Positions 8,993 to 19,371 of a stretch of 64,000 nt of DNA are shown in pieces (positions within the stretch are counted from its first letter, which is position 1; each line of letters opens with the position of its first letter). The position numbers were made by a program, and so were the translations under genes. The notes under the pieces are model-generated. The model was not told the origin of the DNA, made no database searches, and saw only the letters and a program-made list of their open reading frames with translations. This DNA is from JAHJQQ01 sp963737555 (GTDB taxonomy: Bacteria > Pseudomonadota > Gammaproteobacteria > Thiohalobacterales > Thiohalobacteraceae), in NCBI GenBank assembly GCA_963737555.1, contig CAVTTB010000008.1, positions 124,001 to 188,000 of the forward strand, given 5' to 3'.

Positions 8993-9098
8993 GAGCGTTA
9001 CACCCGGTGGAAGTGCGCGCGACATTAACGCAAAGCCTCGGCGGACGCAAAGCACGCGCGGCTGGCGCTGCGCGGTGCGGCTCCGGTAGGATGCCGGC

Positions 9099-9768
9099 AT
9101 GAACACACCCACGCTCGAATGCCTCGTTATAGAACCGCCGGTCGCGGCCACCGCCACTGTCATCTGGCTGCACGGACTGGGTGCCGATGGCCACGACTTC
9201 GAATCGTTGGTGCCGGAACTGGGGCAGCTTGAACGCGGGGTACGGTTTATTCTGCCGCATGCGCCGGAACGCCCGGTGACCATCAACGGCGGTTATGTCA
9301 TGCGTGCCTGGTACGACATCCGTCGTCCGGATCTGCGCGTCGATACCGACACGGCGGGCATCCGCGCCTCGGTGGCGGCGGTCGTGGCGCTGATCGATGC
9401 GGAGATCGCACGCGGCATCGCGCCGGAACGCATCGTGCTCGCCGGATTTTCGCAGGGCGGCGCCATTGTGCTGCACGCGGGACTGACGTATCCGCAACGT
9501 CTGGGTGGAATCCTGGCGCTGTCGACCTATCTGGCCATGCCGGAGGCGTTAGCGGCGGAGATCAGCGCGGCCAATCGCACGACGCCGGTGTTCATCGGCC
9601 ACGGCACGGAAGACACCATCGCCGTGTACGCGCTGGCGGAGGACACCCGCACACGCCTGCAGGCGCTGGGCGGTTCGGTCGACGTTGCATACCTACCGTA
9701 TGCCGCACAGCGTGTGCATGGAGGAAGTCGCGGATATCCGCGCGTGGTTGCAGGGGATTCTGGCGTAG
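9099..9768 (+). CDS. Alpha/beta-hydrolase carboxylesterase (phospholipase/carboxylesterase family), frame break near the end
   Basis: The protein is a small serine esterase of the acyl-protein thioesterase-like family. The oxyanion region is VIWLHGLGADGHDF (about 21-34), the nucleophile is Ser118 in LAGFSQGG, and the acid is Asp172 in GHGTEDTIA. The catalytic histidine is expected about 30 residues later. It is found only after changing frame near 9697, where MPHSVCMEEVADIRAWLQ follows and ends with TAG at 9766-9768. Without that change the protein would lose the histidine and read 10 extra residues. It is transcribed away from lptM, with about 106 bases between the starts. Confidence 0.9.
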
Positions 9769-9872
9769 CGTTCGGGCGTAGCGTTCACCGGGTTTGATAT
9801 GCATCAACGACAGCCCGGTGCGTGGCTGGGATACTCCGGCGCACTCCCTGCACCGTCAGGAGGGAAGCCTGC

Positions 9873-10934
9873 GTGGAATTATCACTGAGCCGTTTCTGCA
9901 TTCTGCTGTCGTTGCTGCTGGTCGCCAGCCTGTCCCAGGCGGCGTCTCCCGATGGCGCACACTTGTACGCGCAAAACTGCGCGGTCTGCCATGGCGAAAC
10001 CGGTACCGGCGGTGTCGGCATACCGCTGGCGTTGCCGGCGTTTCTCGCCAGCGTCGATGACGCCTACTTGCGCGAGACCATTCAACGCGGTCGCCCAGGC
10101 CGCATCATGCCGGCGTTTACACGTCTGGACGCGGTCGAGATCGACGCCATCATCGGCCATCTGCGCAGCTGGCAGAAAGATAAGCTTACACCGACGTTCG
10201 CCAAGACAGCGATCGTCGGCGATGCCGTGAAGGGCGCAACGCTGTATGCACAGCGGTGCGCGGCATGTCATGGCGATCACGGTCAAGGCGGTCATGGCAC
10301 GGGCGTTACTTTCTCGCGTCCGCGCGATCTGCCGATCATTGCCCCGGCGTTGAACAATCCCGGCTTCCTCGCTTCCGCTACTGATGCGCTTATCAAGGCG
10401 ACATTGATGAACGGTCGCGAGGGCACGCCGATGGTGTCGTTCCTCAAACAGGGATTGTCCGAGTCGGATATCGATAACGTGGTCAGCTATGTGCGCAGCT
10501 TCGCCACCACCGCGACAGCACAACCAGCCACTACCGCTGTGGAAGCCGAGCCGGCGATGCTGGTCATGGAATCACCCTACAGTCTGGAAGAAACCGTCGA
10601 GTCGGTGAAGCGCGCCGCCGTGGGCAAAAATTTCCGGCTGATTCGCGACCAGATTCTGGAAGACGGCTTGTTTCCGGCCGAGCAGCAGAACACCCGGCAA
10701 GTGATGGTGTACTTCTGCAATTTCAATTTTCTCAACGATGCCCTGGCGCTGGACCCGCGCGTCGGCCTGTTCCTGCCCTGCCGCGTCACCGTGATAGAAC
10801 ATGAGGGCAAGGTGCTGGTGATGAGTATCAACCCCAAACGTCTTAGCCATTTATTCAACAACGCCGAATTGGATCGTGCCTGCGACGAGATGCACAAACT
10901 GTACGCAGAGATTCTCGAAGAGGCGACGCTATGA
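9873..10934 (+). CDS. Dihaem c-type cytochrome with C-terminal DUF302 domain
   Basis: An exported electron carrier of 353 residues. A signal peptide (about 1-23, ending SLSQA) is followed by two class I cytochrome c domains with haem motifs CAVCH (36-40) and CAACH (129-133) and candidate axial methionines in the PAF and TPMV regions. After an Ala/Thr linker (about 212-228) comes a DUF302 domain (about 232-345). The start GTG at 9873 is chosen because AGGAGG lies about 8 bases upstream and the signal peptide begins there; an earlier in-frame start adds an arginine-rich tail. The stop overlaps the next DUF302 gene as ATGA. A role in periplasmic electron transfer is inferred. Confidence 0.88.
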   Translation: MELSLSRFCILLSLLLVASLSQAASPDGAHLYAQNCAVCHGETGTGGVGIPLALPAFLASVDDAYLRETIQRGRPGRIMPAFTRLDAVEIDAIIGHLRSWQKDKLTPTFAKTAIVGDAVKGATLYAQRCAACHGDHGQGGHGTGVTFSRPRDLPIIAPALNNPGFLASATDALIKATLMNGREGTPMVSFLKQGLSESDIDNVVSYVRSFATTATAQPATTAVEAEPAMLVMESPYSLEETVESVKRAAVGKNFRLIRDQILEDGLFPAEQQNTRQVMVYFCNFNFLNDALALDPRVGLFLPCRVTVIEHEGKVLVMSINPKRLSHLFNNAELDRACDEMHKLYAEILEEATL

Positions 10935-11386
10935 AGCGCTGGCTACTTAGCTTGTTGGTGCTGCTGGCCTGTACGCTGAGCGTTGGCGCGCAGGCTGAAG
11001 ATATGCTGATGGTGCGTTCACATGCGCTGTTCGAAGAGAGCATGTCGGCCTTGCAGGAGGCAATTTCCGCACAGGGTTACACCCTGTCGCGGGTACAGCG
11101 GGTGGACATCGGACTGAGTGAGTCTGGCTTCAAGACCGATAAATATCGCGCCGTGTTTTTCGGCAAACCAGAAGAGATCCGCATGCTCAGCGCGCGTTAC
11201 CCCGAGTTGATTCCCTATATGCCATTACAGATCGTCATCTTTGCCGAGGGTGATGAAACGTTACTGGTTGCCGCCAACCCGATGCACTTGCGCGCGGACT
11301 ATGCCGATGCCGAACTCGGCGCGGTGTTTGCCCGTTGGGAACAGGATATGCGGACGATTATGGAGCAGGTGCGGAAGGTGGAATAA
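10931..11386 (+). CDS. Periplasmic DUF302 protein
   Basis: A 151-residue exported protein with a signal peptide (MKRWLLSLLVLLACTLSVGA) followed by a DUF302 fold. Visible family features are ESMSALQEAISAQGY (about 37-51), the FFGKPEE segment, and the C-terminal helix. The function of DUF302 is not established. It overlaps the cytochrome-DUF302 gene by 4 bases, so the two DUF302 proteins are made together and could pair in the periplasm. Confidence 0.85.
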   Translation: MKRWLLSLLVLLACTLSVGAQAEDMLMVRSHALFEESMSALQEAISAQGYTLSRVQRVDIGLSESGFKTDKYRAVFFGKPEEIRMLSARYPELIPYMPLQIVIFAEGDETLLVAANPMHLRADYADAELGAVFARWEQDMRTIMEQVRKVE

Positions 11387-11425
11387 TGCGCGGCGGTGCA
11401 ATCTCAGCGCCACCAAGGCGTTAAT

Positions 11426-14278
11426 TCAGAGTTCGTTGAGTGCCTGATTCAGGCGCGCCTCGATGCGCTTCTTATAGTTTAAGAAATGCACGGTCTGCAG
11501 CCCTTGCGTTGCGTCGATACCGAGCAAGCCGCGGGCAAGATCGATGTCGGTAATGTAAATCGGGTAGGTCTGACCGCTGCTGCGCTTGCTCAGTACATAG
11601 CGAGCAACCTCTGTGAATAAACGGTCGCCATGTTCGAGCGTGGAAAACTCCTGCTCATTACAGTACATGGTCAGCACGGTGCGGTTCTGTTCGAGCATAT
11701 CGCCGATCACTTGCACGCCAAAATAACTGCTCGACTGCTTGAACGGGTTGATGTTCTGCCGTTCCAGCCTGGCTTTGCCGCCGGTGCGCTGGAGGATCTG
11801 GTAATACTCGATCTCATCACTGACGGCGTCTTGCCCGGTTTCGTTAGCCAGAAAATCGCGACGATGCTGCACCTTTTCCAGGAAGCGCTGGAATTGTGTG
11901 AGCAAGGTGAGGTTGTCATGGAAGGCGACTTGCTGCGAGAACAATGAGCCCTTCTCGTCCAGAACATACACCAAGGCCTGGTCGCCATTTACCTGATAGA
12001 ACAACTGCACGCAGCCGGCGCGGTTAAGTCTGAAAATCGCCGGCAACGGCGTCTCGGTCAGCGTGAATTGATCGGTACTGATCGGGCTGAATTCGTCCTG
12101 CGGCGAACCCAGGTGCGTGAGCAGCGTCGTCAGGTTGGAAAATTTTTCGTAGCGTGGCACATCATTTTCCGGCTGCAGCACGAAGTACTGCTGGCCGACC
12201 CGTAATACATAGCGACCACGCCCACGCCCAGCGCCGCCATAGAACCAGGCAATGACATCGCGGAATACGGCATCGACACGGTGCGCGATGGGGGCGCCGC
12301 GAGTCGATGAAAAGCTGAAGCAAGAAATGGGTTGTGGCCTGTGTTCAGCATTCAGCGGTGACCAAGCCAGGTAATCACAGACTGCATCGAGCAGCGCCGT
12401 TTCGCCGGCATAGCGGAACGTCAACACCTCTTGCCAAGTCGTGATGGCGATCATTTCGAAGGTCAGCGCGAGGTTTTCCCACAGACCGCCGTAACTCAAG
12501 GCATCGGTGCGGCTGCTGACCAGGTGCATGCCGTCGCGCGTCAGTCCGGACATCGGATCGACACCGAGATTGATGAACAGTGCCGCCTGGCGGATCCGTG
12601 CCGGCTGCGAAAGCTCGGCTATTTCCGCATCCTGTAGCTGTCCATCGGGGAACAGTTGCTGCAAACAATCGACAACCGAGCGTAATTCCCAATTGCTCAC
12701 GTCACAATCGTCGGGATGCAGACTGATCATGCAGGAGAACGGATTCAGCAGACGGTTGAAGTGACACCAGGCCAGGATTTCGATGAGGTTGTGCGCACGT
12801 TTCAGCGCCTTCTCGCCTTGCGTGTCGCCCGTGCGTACATCGCCACGGTACAACACCCAGCCCGGTTCGAGGCCGCGCACTTGATGCAGCGACAGACGTT
12901 CCTCGATCAGGTCATCGGAGATCCCGGGATTGACCAGGTCGATCTTGCCGGCCTTGCGTTCGAAGGCGGCATACAGCCGGCGTCCGAGCAGATTGAGTTC
13001 GGTCGGATCTATGGCGTGGTTGCTGGCATGTTTGCGCGCGAAGTTGGACAGCGCGCGATAGCTTTGGGTGAGGGCTTCGACCAGTCCCTGTCGCTCCTCC
13101 ATCACGCGATGAATCTTCCAGGTGTTGCGTGAATCGAGCATCAGCAGATGTGCCTGCGTCCAACTCCATTCGTTGACCAGCTCACGCATGGTCTCGCGCC
13201 GCCAGGTGATGTTGCCGGCGCGATCCGGCCGGCTCATGCGCTCGTTGACCTTGAAGTAAAAACAACGCCGCGCCAGCTCTAGACGATTCAGTTCGCCCTG
13301 CTCGAGGAGATACTCCTCGACGCGGCTGCACATCAGCCGGTAGGGATCGAGTGTATCCAGCGAGCCCTCGCCACTCCACACGGCAGCCTTATAGCGCACG
13401 CTGAGCATTTGCGGGTGTGGGTATTCGTGAGCGTAGCTTTCCATGAGCAGAATCTTGAGCACCGATTTATACGGTGAAGAGACCGCCTTATAGAGCTGCC
13501 AGAGCGTGGCGCCGAAAAACTCGCTGGCCGGCAGTTCGCTCAGCCCGCCAAAATCGACGGTGTCATTCGGACCGACGAAACGCCTACGTTTGAGGTCGGC
13601 GGCGTACTGATCGTAATTCGCTTCTTGTTCCGGCGGGACCAGCCACCAGAGCGGATAGCGCCCAGCCACCAGCAGGCCGGTGCGATAAAACTCGTCGAGC
13701 AGCAAATGATGCTGCGCGCTGCCGCTGCTTTCTTCGGAGAGCGAGAGCATTTCACCGCGGCGGAAGGCCTCGTCGCTCATGACGAAGAAATGCACCTCCA
13801 TGCCGAGCGTGGCGGCCCAGGATTCGATGCCTTCAGCCTTGCGTGACAAGGCCTGCTGTTCTTCGCTGTCCAGGTCGGGCCGAATGCACAGCCAGAAATC
13901 GAAGTCGCTGCTGTCGGAGTAGGCGATGGTGCCACTGGAGCCCATCAGATACAGGGCATGGACGTCGAAGCGGCGTTGCGCGCGGCGCTGATAGCTGAAT
14001 CCCTTGGACAGGCGCCGGCCGGCTTCGATGGAACGATTGCTCGGGGTGTAATCGGCGATACCGGCCGGTGTCTTGCTCGACAGATAGCCGGGCAGCAAGG
14101 GGTGGTTGATGTGGAACAGCAGCGGCAACAGCTCGAAAAATATCTGTTGCCGGTCGCGCAGACTCTGATAGACGCGTTTTAGACGGTCATTGTTGAGCGC
14201 CATAAAGCGACGTTTGACCGTGCGCAAATCCATGCTGTCGAACGCGGCCGGTGCGTCTGCGTCTTTAACCAATTTCAT
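11426..14278 (-). CDS. cyaA: Class I adenylate cyclase CyaA
   Basis: CyaA makes cAMP from ATP at the inner face of the membrane. The 950-residue protein has the class I catalytic N-terminus with the nucleotidyltransferase-type signature GSSGTIAYSDSSDFDFWLC (about 113-131), whose Asp residues bind metal. The long C-terminal half (about 500-950) matches the regulatory part of the enterobacterial enzyme, including MISLHPDDCDVSNWELRSV. ATG 14278 gives the expected N-terminus. In many gammaproteobacteria cyaA lies near lptM/lysA/dapF, as here. Confidence 0.94.
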   Translation of the reverse strand: MKLVKDADAPAAFDSMDLRTVKRRFMALNNDRLKRVYQSLRDRQQIFFELLPLLFHINHPLLPGYLSSKTPAGIADYTPSNRSIEAGRRLSKGFSYQRRAQRRFDVHALYLMGSSGTIAYSDSSDFDFWLCIRPDLDSEEQQALSRKAEGIESWAATLGMEVHFFVMSDEAFRRGEMLSLSEESSGSAQHHLLLDEFYRTGLLVAGRYPLWWLVPPEQEANYDQYAADLKRRRFVGPNDTVDFGGLSELPASEFFGATLWQLYKAVSSPYKSVLKILLMESYAHEYPHPQMLSVRYKAAVWSGEGSLDTLDPYRLMCSRVEEYLLEQGELNRLELARRCFYFKVNERMSRPDRAGNITWRRETMRELVNEWSWTQAHLLMLDSRNTWKIHRVMEERQGLVEALTQSYRALSNFARKHASNHAIDPTELNLLGRRLYAAFERKAGKIDLVNPGISDDLIEERLSLHQVRGLEPGWVLYRGDVRTGDTQGEKALKRAHNLIEILAWCHFNRLLNPFSCMISLHPDDCDVSNWELRSVVDCLQQLFPDGQLQDAEIAELSQPARIRQAALFINLGVDPMSGLTRDGMHLVSSRTDALSYGGLWENLALTFEMIAITTWQEVLTFRYAGETALLDAVCDYLAWSPLNAEHRPQPISCFSFSSTRGAPIAHRVDAVFRDVIAWFYGGAGRGRGRYVLRVGQQYFVLQPENDVPRYEKFSNLTTLLTHLGSPQDEFSPISTDQFTLTETPLPAIFRLNRAGCVQLFYQVNGDQALVYVLDEKGSLFSQQVAFHDNLTLLTQFQRFLEKVQHRRDFLANETGQDAVSDEIEYYQILQRTGGKARLERQNINPFKQSSSYFGVQVIGDMLEQNRTVLTMYCNEQEFSTLEHGDRLFTEVARYVLSKRSSGQTYPIYITDIDLARGLLGIDATQGLQTVHFLNYKKRIEARLNQALNEL

Positions 14279-14350
14279 AGCAACTCATTACCACGACAGT
14301 CGGCAGCAGGTGGGGCATCTGTCGATGCGCGGGGGCGATCTGTCATTGAA

Positions 14351-15175
14351 CTAGAGCGCGACCGCTGGGTGACCGTCGCGTGACGCACGGGCCTGGTCAA
14401 GGGCCGTTTGGGCGCGGCGCAGTAAGGTGCTGGTATTATCGGTCTTCTGACATTCGACCACACCGAAGGCCGTCCAAGCGGTGTTGCCATCCTGGAATTC
14501 ACGGCCGAGACGGTCGTTGAGTTTTTCCGTCAGCGCGAGGGCATCATCGCGGCGGGTTTCGGGCAAGACCATGATGAACTCATGATTCTCGCTGCTGCTG
14601 ATCACGTCGGCCCAGCGCAACTGATCTTTGAGAATCTGGCTGATGCGTAACAGCATAGAATCTTCGGCAGCCGTGCCGTAGACATCCATGACGATGACCG
14701 ACAACGGGCTGTTGTAGCGACGGCAGCGCGAGACCTGGGGTTCCAAGGCCACCATTAGACCACGGCGGTTGAGCAGGCCGGTCACCGGGTCATGCAGTGT
14801 CTGGGCTTCCAGTTCTGCCTGTAGTTGCTCGCGCTCCGCGTGCAGATGTTCGACTTCGCTGACATCGCGCAGCAGACGCGCGCGTACCGCGGTCGCGCCC
14901 GGCGGCAGGCGCAGATCCTGGGCGGTGAAATAGCCGTGGTGGTCACCCGCACCGAGGTAGGCGAAGGTGTCGCTGCCGGTGAGCAGCATTTGTACGGGAT
15001 TGCCGGTGAGATCAGCGGCACGGCAACCGATCAGGGTGTCGAACGCATTACCGATCAGGGTGCGCAGGGCCGCATTGGTGGCGACGACCCGATCCTGGGC
15101 GTCGAACAACATGACCGGGTCCAGGCCGTTGTCGATCAGGGCCAGGGCTTGTTCCAATGCAAGGGTGTCCTTCAT
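14351..15175 (-). CDS. PAS protein with degenerate GGDEF domain
   Basis: A 274-residue soluble signalling protein. A PAS-like domain fills about residues 15-105, then a short coiled coil (VEHLHAEREQLQAELEAQ) leads into a GGDEF fold that starts at DPVTGLLNRRGL (129-140). The first metal aspartate survives (Asp164 in VIVMDVYG), but the GG(D/E)EF loop reads SSENHEF (194-200). It should therefore lack diguanylate cyclase activity and may act as a nucleotide-binding receptor or a protein platform. ATG 15175 is preceded by AGAGGAATACGC, a fair ribosome-binding site. It is 72 bases upstream of cyaA on the same strand, so co-transcription is plausible. Confidence 0.85.
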   Translation of the reverse strand: MKDTLALEQALALIDNGLDPVMLFDAQDRVVATNAALRTLIGNAFDTLIGCRAADLTGNPVQMLLTGSDTFAYLGAGDHHGYFTAQDLRLPPGATAVRARLLRDVSEVEHLHAEREQLQAELEAQTLHDPVTGLLNRRGLMVALEPQVSRCRRYNSPLSVIVMDVYGTAAEDSMLLRISQILKDQLRWADVISSSENHEFIMVLPETRRDDALALTEKLNDRLGREFQDGNTAWTAFGVVECQKTDNTSTLLRRAQTALDQARASRDGHPAVAL

Positions 15176-15360
15176 GCGTATTCCTCTATAGCTATAGCGG
15201 TGACGTTGCACGCCGGCGGATGCCGATGCGATCTGCGTCACGCTTTATAGCGACGGGAACCGCCGGGTCTTTAGAGTCCGATTCAGGGAGGAATCCTTGC
15301 GTTGACAAGCAATTACCGTCGTGCCGGCGCCAGTATTATGACGTGATCAATCCTATGTGC

Positions 15361-15750
15361 TCAATCCTGGGTACGTTCGTATTCATCGGCCCGGCGCGCA
15401 TCGCCACGCACCTGCTCTGCCGGATAGCGGGAGGCGTTGAGGTGGATCTTGTCGTTGGCCGCGGCAATCAGATCGACGTCCAATTTGTCAGCGATACGAA
15501 TCAGGTAAATGAGGATATCGGCCAGTTCCAGGCGCACCTCGGCGTGCTTGGCTGGGGCCAGTGACTGGCTGGCGGCCTCGGTGAGCCACTGGAAGTGCTC
15601 GACCAGCTCGGCGGCTTCGGCGATCAGTGCCATGGACAGATTTTTCGGCGAGTGGAACTGGTCCCAATCGCGGTCGGCGGCAAACCGAGCCAGGCGAGCC
15701 CGCAGTTGTTCCAGGCTGTCGCCTTGGGGTGGTTGCAGATGTTCGTTCAT
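15361..15750 (-). CDS. MazG-like nucleotide pyrophosphohydrolase (RS21-C6/dCTPase type)
   Basis: A 129-residue all-alpha NTP pyrophosphohydrolase expected to cleanse the nucleotide pool by hydrolysing (d)NTPs to monophosphates. The metal-binding helices show EAAELVEHFQW (EExxE-type motif, about 45-55) and ELADILIYLIRIAD (about 75-88), with conserved acidic residues. The short single-domain length points to the RS21-C6 subfamily rather than full MazG. ATG 15750 is the only ATG at the N-terminal end. It is transcribed away from the cupredoxin gene, about 113 bases apart. Confidence 0.87.
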   Translation of the reverse strand: MNEHLQPPQGDSLEQLRARLARFAADRDWDQFHSPKNLSMALIAEAAELVEHFQWLTEAASQSLAPAKHAEVRLELADILIYLIRIADKLDVDLIAAANDKIHLNASRYPAEQVRGDARRADEYERTQD

Positions 15751-15863
15751 TGGCGTTGTGCACCTGCTGTTCAAAGTCGCTGCAAACCGGCCGCTACCTA
15801 AGCCGTGGATGCGTATTGCGTCGGAGAGTAAGGGTCGGGCCTTAGCGTGCCCAGAACAAGGAT

Positions 15864-16589
15864 ATGCCCAAACGCCAACAACTTAAAATCGCGGTTACTC
15901 ACGGACTCGTGCTGCCGATGCTGCTGCTTTGCGCCATGAGCCAGGCCGCCGAAGTGCGCGGCGTGGTGTCCGTCGAGCAGGCCGGGATGTTTAACGATCG
16001 GGGTGAGGCGGTCAGGAGCCTGCCGGTGAGTGTGGCCTTGTATCCCGCTGAGGGCCAAAAACTGGCGCGAGCGGCTGCAGTGGAACACGTGATCAGCGTG
16101 GCGGGCAGTCGGATTGCACCGTTGTATCTGGCCTTCCCCCGCGGTGATCGGGTGCGCTTTGAAAATCAGGATGACGTCTATCATCAATTGTTCACGCACT
16201 CGAAGACGCAGCCGATCGAGCTGCGTTTGGATCGAAGTGGTCTTGGCCGTAGCGCTGCGATTACCTTGAATGAGGTCGATGATTTGCATTGGTTCTGTCA
16301 TATCCATGCCAAGAGCTATGCGCGCATCGATGTGCTGGATACACCGCTGGTGCGCATGGTGAGTCCCGGCGAAACCTTTGAATTCCGGGATCTGCCGGCT
16401 GGTAAATGGCGCTTGCGCGTGGCCGCCCCGGGTGCCGAAACGCGCATCATCGAGGCAGAGGCATTGACGGCACCGCCCCCTTTGCAGATCCGTTTGGCCG
16501 TGAAAGGTTTCAACCAGAATATGCGGGGAGCCATGCCACCACAGGTGGTGGCGGTCGAGCAGTTGTTCCCGAGTCAGCCGGGATTTTGA
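15864..16589 (+). CDS. Periplasmic cupredoxin-domain protein (methylamine utilisation-type)
   Basis: A 241-residue exported protein. The signal peptide (about 1-28, ending CAMSQA) is followed by a cupredoxin domain to about 155. Candidate copper ligands are His in DVYHQLF and the Cys and His residues of WFCHIHAKSY. A carboxypeptidase-regulatory-like beta domain (FEFRDLPAGKWRLRV) follows. The ATG at 15864 has AAGGA just upstream. It ends 18 bases before a membrane GGDEF/EAL receptor, and no other gene is nearby, so the pair may form a copper- or redox-sensing unit. That link is inferred from position. Confidence 0.82.
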   Translation: MPKRQQLKIAVTHGLVLPMLLLCAMSQAAEVRGVVSVEQAGMFNDRGEAVRSLPVSVALYPAEGQKLARAAAVEHVISVAGSRIAPLYLAFPRGDRVRFENQDDVYHQLFTHSKTQPIELRLDRSGLGRSAAITLNEVDDLHWFCHIHAKSYARIDVLDTPLVRMVSPGETFEFRDLPAGKWRLRVAAPGAETRIIEAEALTAPPPLQIRLAVKGFNQNMRGAMPPQVVAVEQLFPSQPGF

Positions 16590-16607
16590 AGCGATGAATA
16601 TTGGCCC

Positions 16608-19371
16608 ATGAATATCGGACAGAAAAACGCGTTGTTCATTATGGTACTGGTGTTGCTGGTGCTGAGCAGCGTGACGGCGGCTGGATTATTCCTGATTCAA
16701 AATCACGTACACGCTGAGATCGAAAACGACCTTGCGCGCGCGCAGCGGGTGTTTGTCGAGGCGCAAAAACACGCCTTCGAGCGCATGGTCACGACGGCGC
16801 GCGGCGCGAGTCGCGAACCGAGTCTGTTGGCGGCGGCCTCCACCGGCGATGCGGCGACCGTGCGGGGCATGCTGGAAGATCTGTATCCGCGCCCGGGTAT
16901 CGATTTGCTGGCGGTGTACTTGGGCAACAGCGCCGACTCGGCTATTGCCGAGGGCAGCAAGCCGCATTTCACTTCACCGCAAGTGTTGGCCTCCGAGCCG
17001 CTACAGGCGCTGCTCAAGCAAATCGCGGCGGGTGCACCGGTTGCCTATGGCAATGCCCTGATATTCGATACCTTCCTACGGCTGGCAGCGATCCCCATTC
17101 AAAGTACCGTTGGCAGCGGCGCCATCGGCGTGCTGGTGACCGGCGAAGAAATCAATCAAGCGGCGGTGAACACCTACAAGGAATTGGTGCGTTCCGAAGT
17201 TGCACTGTTCTCCGGCAATGTCGTGCTCGGCAGTACGCTGCCGGCCGGGAGTCTCGACGTGCAACAGTTGCAGTATTCGAATGACTCGCGGGCGCCGATC
17301 AAGTTCGATGCCGGCGGTGAAGCGTTTATCGGTCATGTCTACCCCGTGATGGGCGCAGACACCAAGACCGTCGTGGCGCATGTGCTGCTGGCGCATTCCA
17401 GCGCCAGTTATTGGGAGCCCTACGTGCGTTTGGGCAATTCTGCGCTGATCATTTCAGCGCTGATCCTGCTGGTCGCGCTGCTGATTGGTATCGGCGTCAG
17501 TCGCGCCACGCTGACCAAGCCGATCATGGCGCTGGCCGAAGCGACCCGGCATATCGCCGCCGGCAACCTGACCTATCAGGTACAGGTGCGCCGCGACGAC
17601 GAGTTGGGTCAATTGGCGAATTCCTTCAACGGCATGCTCGCCGATCTCAGCACCTCGCAGGCGGAACTGGAGCGTAATCGACAGCGTTTCCACGATTTCG
17701 CCGAGAGTTCCTCGGACTGGTTATGGGAGACCGACCACCTGGGGCGGTTCATCTACGTGTCCTCCGGCGTGACCGAAACCCTGGAAATGACTCCCGAAGA
17801 TTTTGTCGGCCGTACCCTGGCGCAGATCTTTGCGCATGACGACCTGAGCGAAGTCATGGCACGGCTCCAGTGTGGCGCCAGCAAGTGTTATCCGTTCAAG
17901 GAACTCGAATGCAATGTCACGCTCGCGGACGGTTCACGCCGTTTTCTGCGGCTCAACGCTATGCCGGTGACGGAAGAGGGTGTGATGCACGGTTATCGCG
18001 GCACCACCCGCGACGCCTCGAAAGCCAAGCAGGATGAAGAACGCTTGGTCGTGCTGGCCAATCAGGATCAACTGACCGGGCTGGGCAATCGGCGCCGTTT
18101 CATTATCGATCTGGCCCACGAGGTCCGTCACGCGCAGTCGCGTAATCGTACCGGTGCGCTGATACTGATCGACCTGGATCACCTCAAGATGGTCAACGAC
18201 ACCGCCGGTCACGCCGTCGGCGACGAGTTGATTGTGCAGATCTCCGGTGTGCTCAAACGTTTATCGCGCGATGAGGATCTGGTGGCGCGGGTGAGTGGTG
18301 ACGAATTCGCCATGGCATTCCCGGAGATGAGCGCGGAGCAGGCGCGCGACAAGGCCCGCGCCATCTTGGAGGCGATCGCGGAGTGCCGGCCGTTGCACCG
18401 AGGGCAGGCCCTGAATGTGTCTGCAAGTATTGGCTTAGTGTTATTCCCCGAGCAAGGCCGCGATGCCGTGGAACTGATGGCCAAGGCCGATACCGCGATG
18501 TATGCGGCCAAGGATGCCGGGCGCAATCGCGCCAAGCTGTTTGTCGAAGGCGACATGTCCCGCGAGCGTATGGGTACGCAGCTGGCTTGGAAGTCGCGCA
18601 TCGTCGAGGCACTGGATAACGATTCGCTGGAGCTGGCGTTCCAGCCCATTGCTGCGTTGATCGACGGTGAAGTACATCATTTCGAGACCCTGGTGCGCAT
18701 GCGCGACCGCGACGGCAGCACGCTGATGCCCGGTAATTTCATCCCCACCGCAGAGCAGTTCGGACTGATTGGCAAGGTCGATCGCGCCATAGTGCGCAAG
18801 GCGCTGCGCTACCTCGCCGGCCTGCCACAAGAGCTGTCCGGCGTCGGTATCTCCATCAATCTGTCGGGCATGTCGGTGGGTGACGATGAGGTGTTCAATC
18901 TGATCGAATCGGAATTGCAGGCGACCGGCATTGATCCGCAGCGCATCACCTTCGAGGTCACCGAAACCGCCGCCTGCGAACAGATGGCCAAGGCCGCCGA
19001 ATTCATCACCCGGATCCGCCAGCTAGGCTGTCAGATTTCGCTGGACGATTTCGGTGTGGGCTTCTCCTCGTTCTCCTATCTGAAGAACCTGCGCGTCGAT
19101 ATCTCTGAAAATCGACGGCAGCTTTATCCGCGACATCACCAAGAGCCGCGACGATCAATTGTTTGTGAAGGCACTCGTGGACGTGTCGCGCGGCATGGGT
19201 ATCCGCACCGTTGCCGAGTTCGTCGAGAACGCCGCGACGGTGGAGATGTTGCGGCGCCTGGGCGTGGATTATGTGCAGGGCTACTACGTGGGTCGGCCGG
19301 CCAAGGCCATCAGCAAATTCAAACTCGGCAACCCGACAGACGCGGATGCCGCACGTGCCATCGCAGGTTAA
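16608..19371 (+). CDS. Membrane GGDEF/EAL c-di-GMP receptor enzyme (one frame break)
   Basis: A long inner-membrane protein. It has a TM helix (about 8-30), a periplasmic sensor domain of about 240 residues, a second TM helix (about 280-300), HAMP (about 300-350), PAS (about 360-470), GGDEF and EAL. The GGDEF loop is SGDEF (563-567), active-type, with an RxxD inhibitory site (RDED) five residues before it. The EAL motif is ETL at about 693, and DDFGVGFSSFSYL is intact. The frame breaks near 19105, after NLRVD; the other frame continues with LKIDGSFIRDITKSRDDQ and AEFVENAAT to the stop at 19371. It could both make and degrade c-di-GMP. It lies 18 bases after the cupredoxin gene. Confidence 0.88.
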
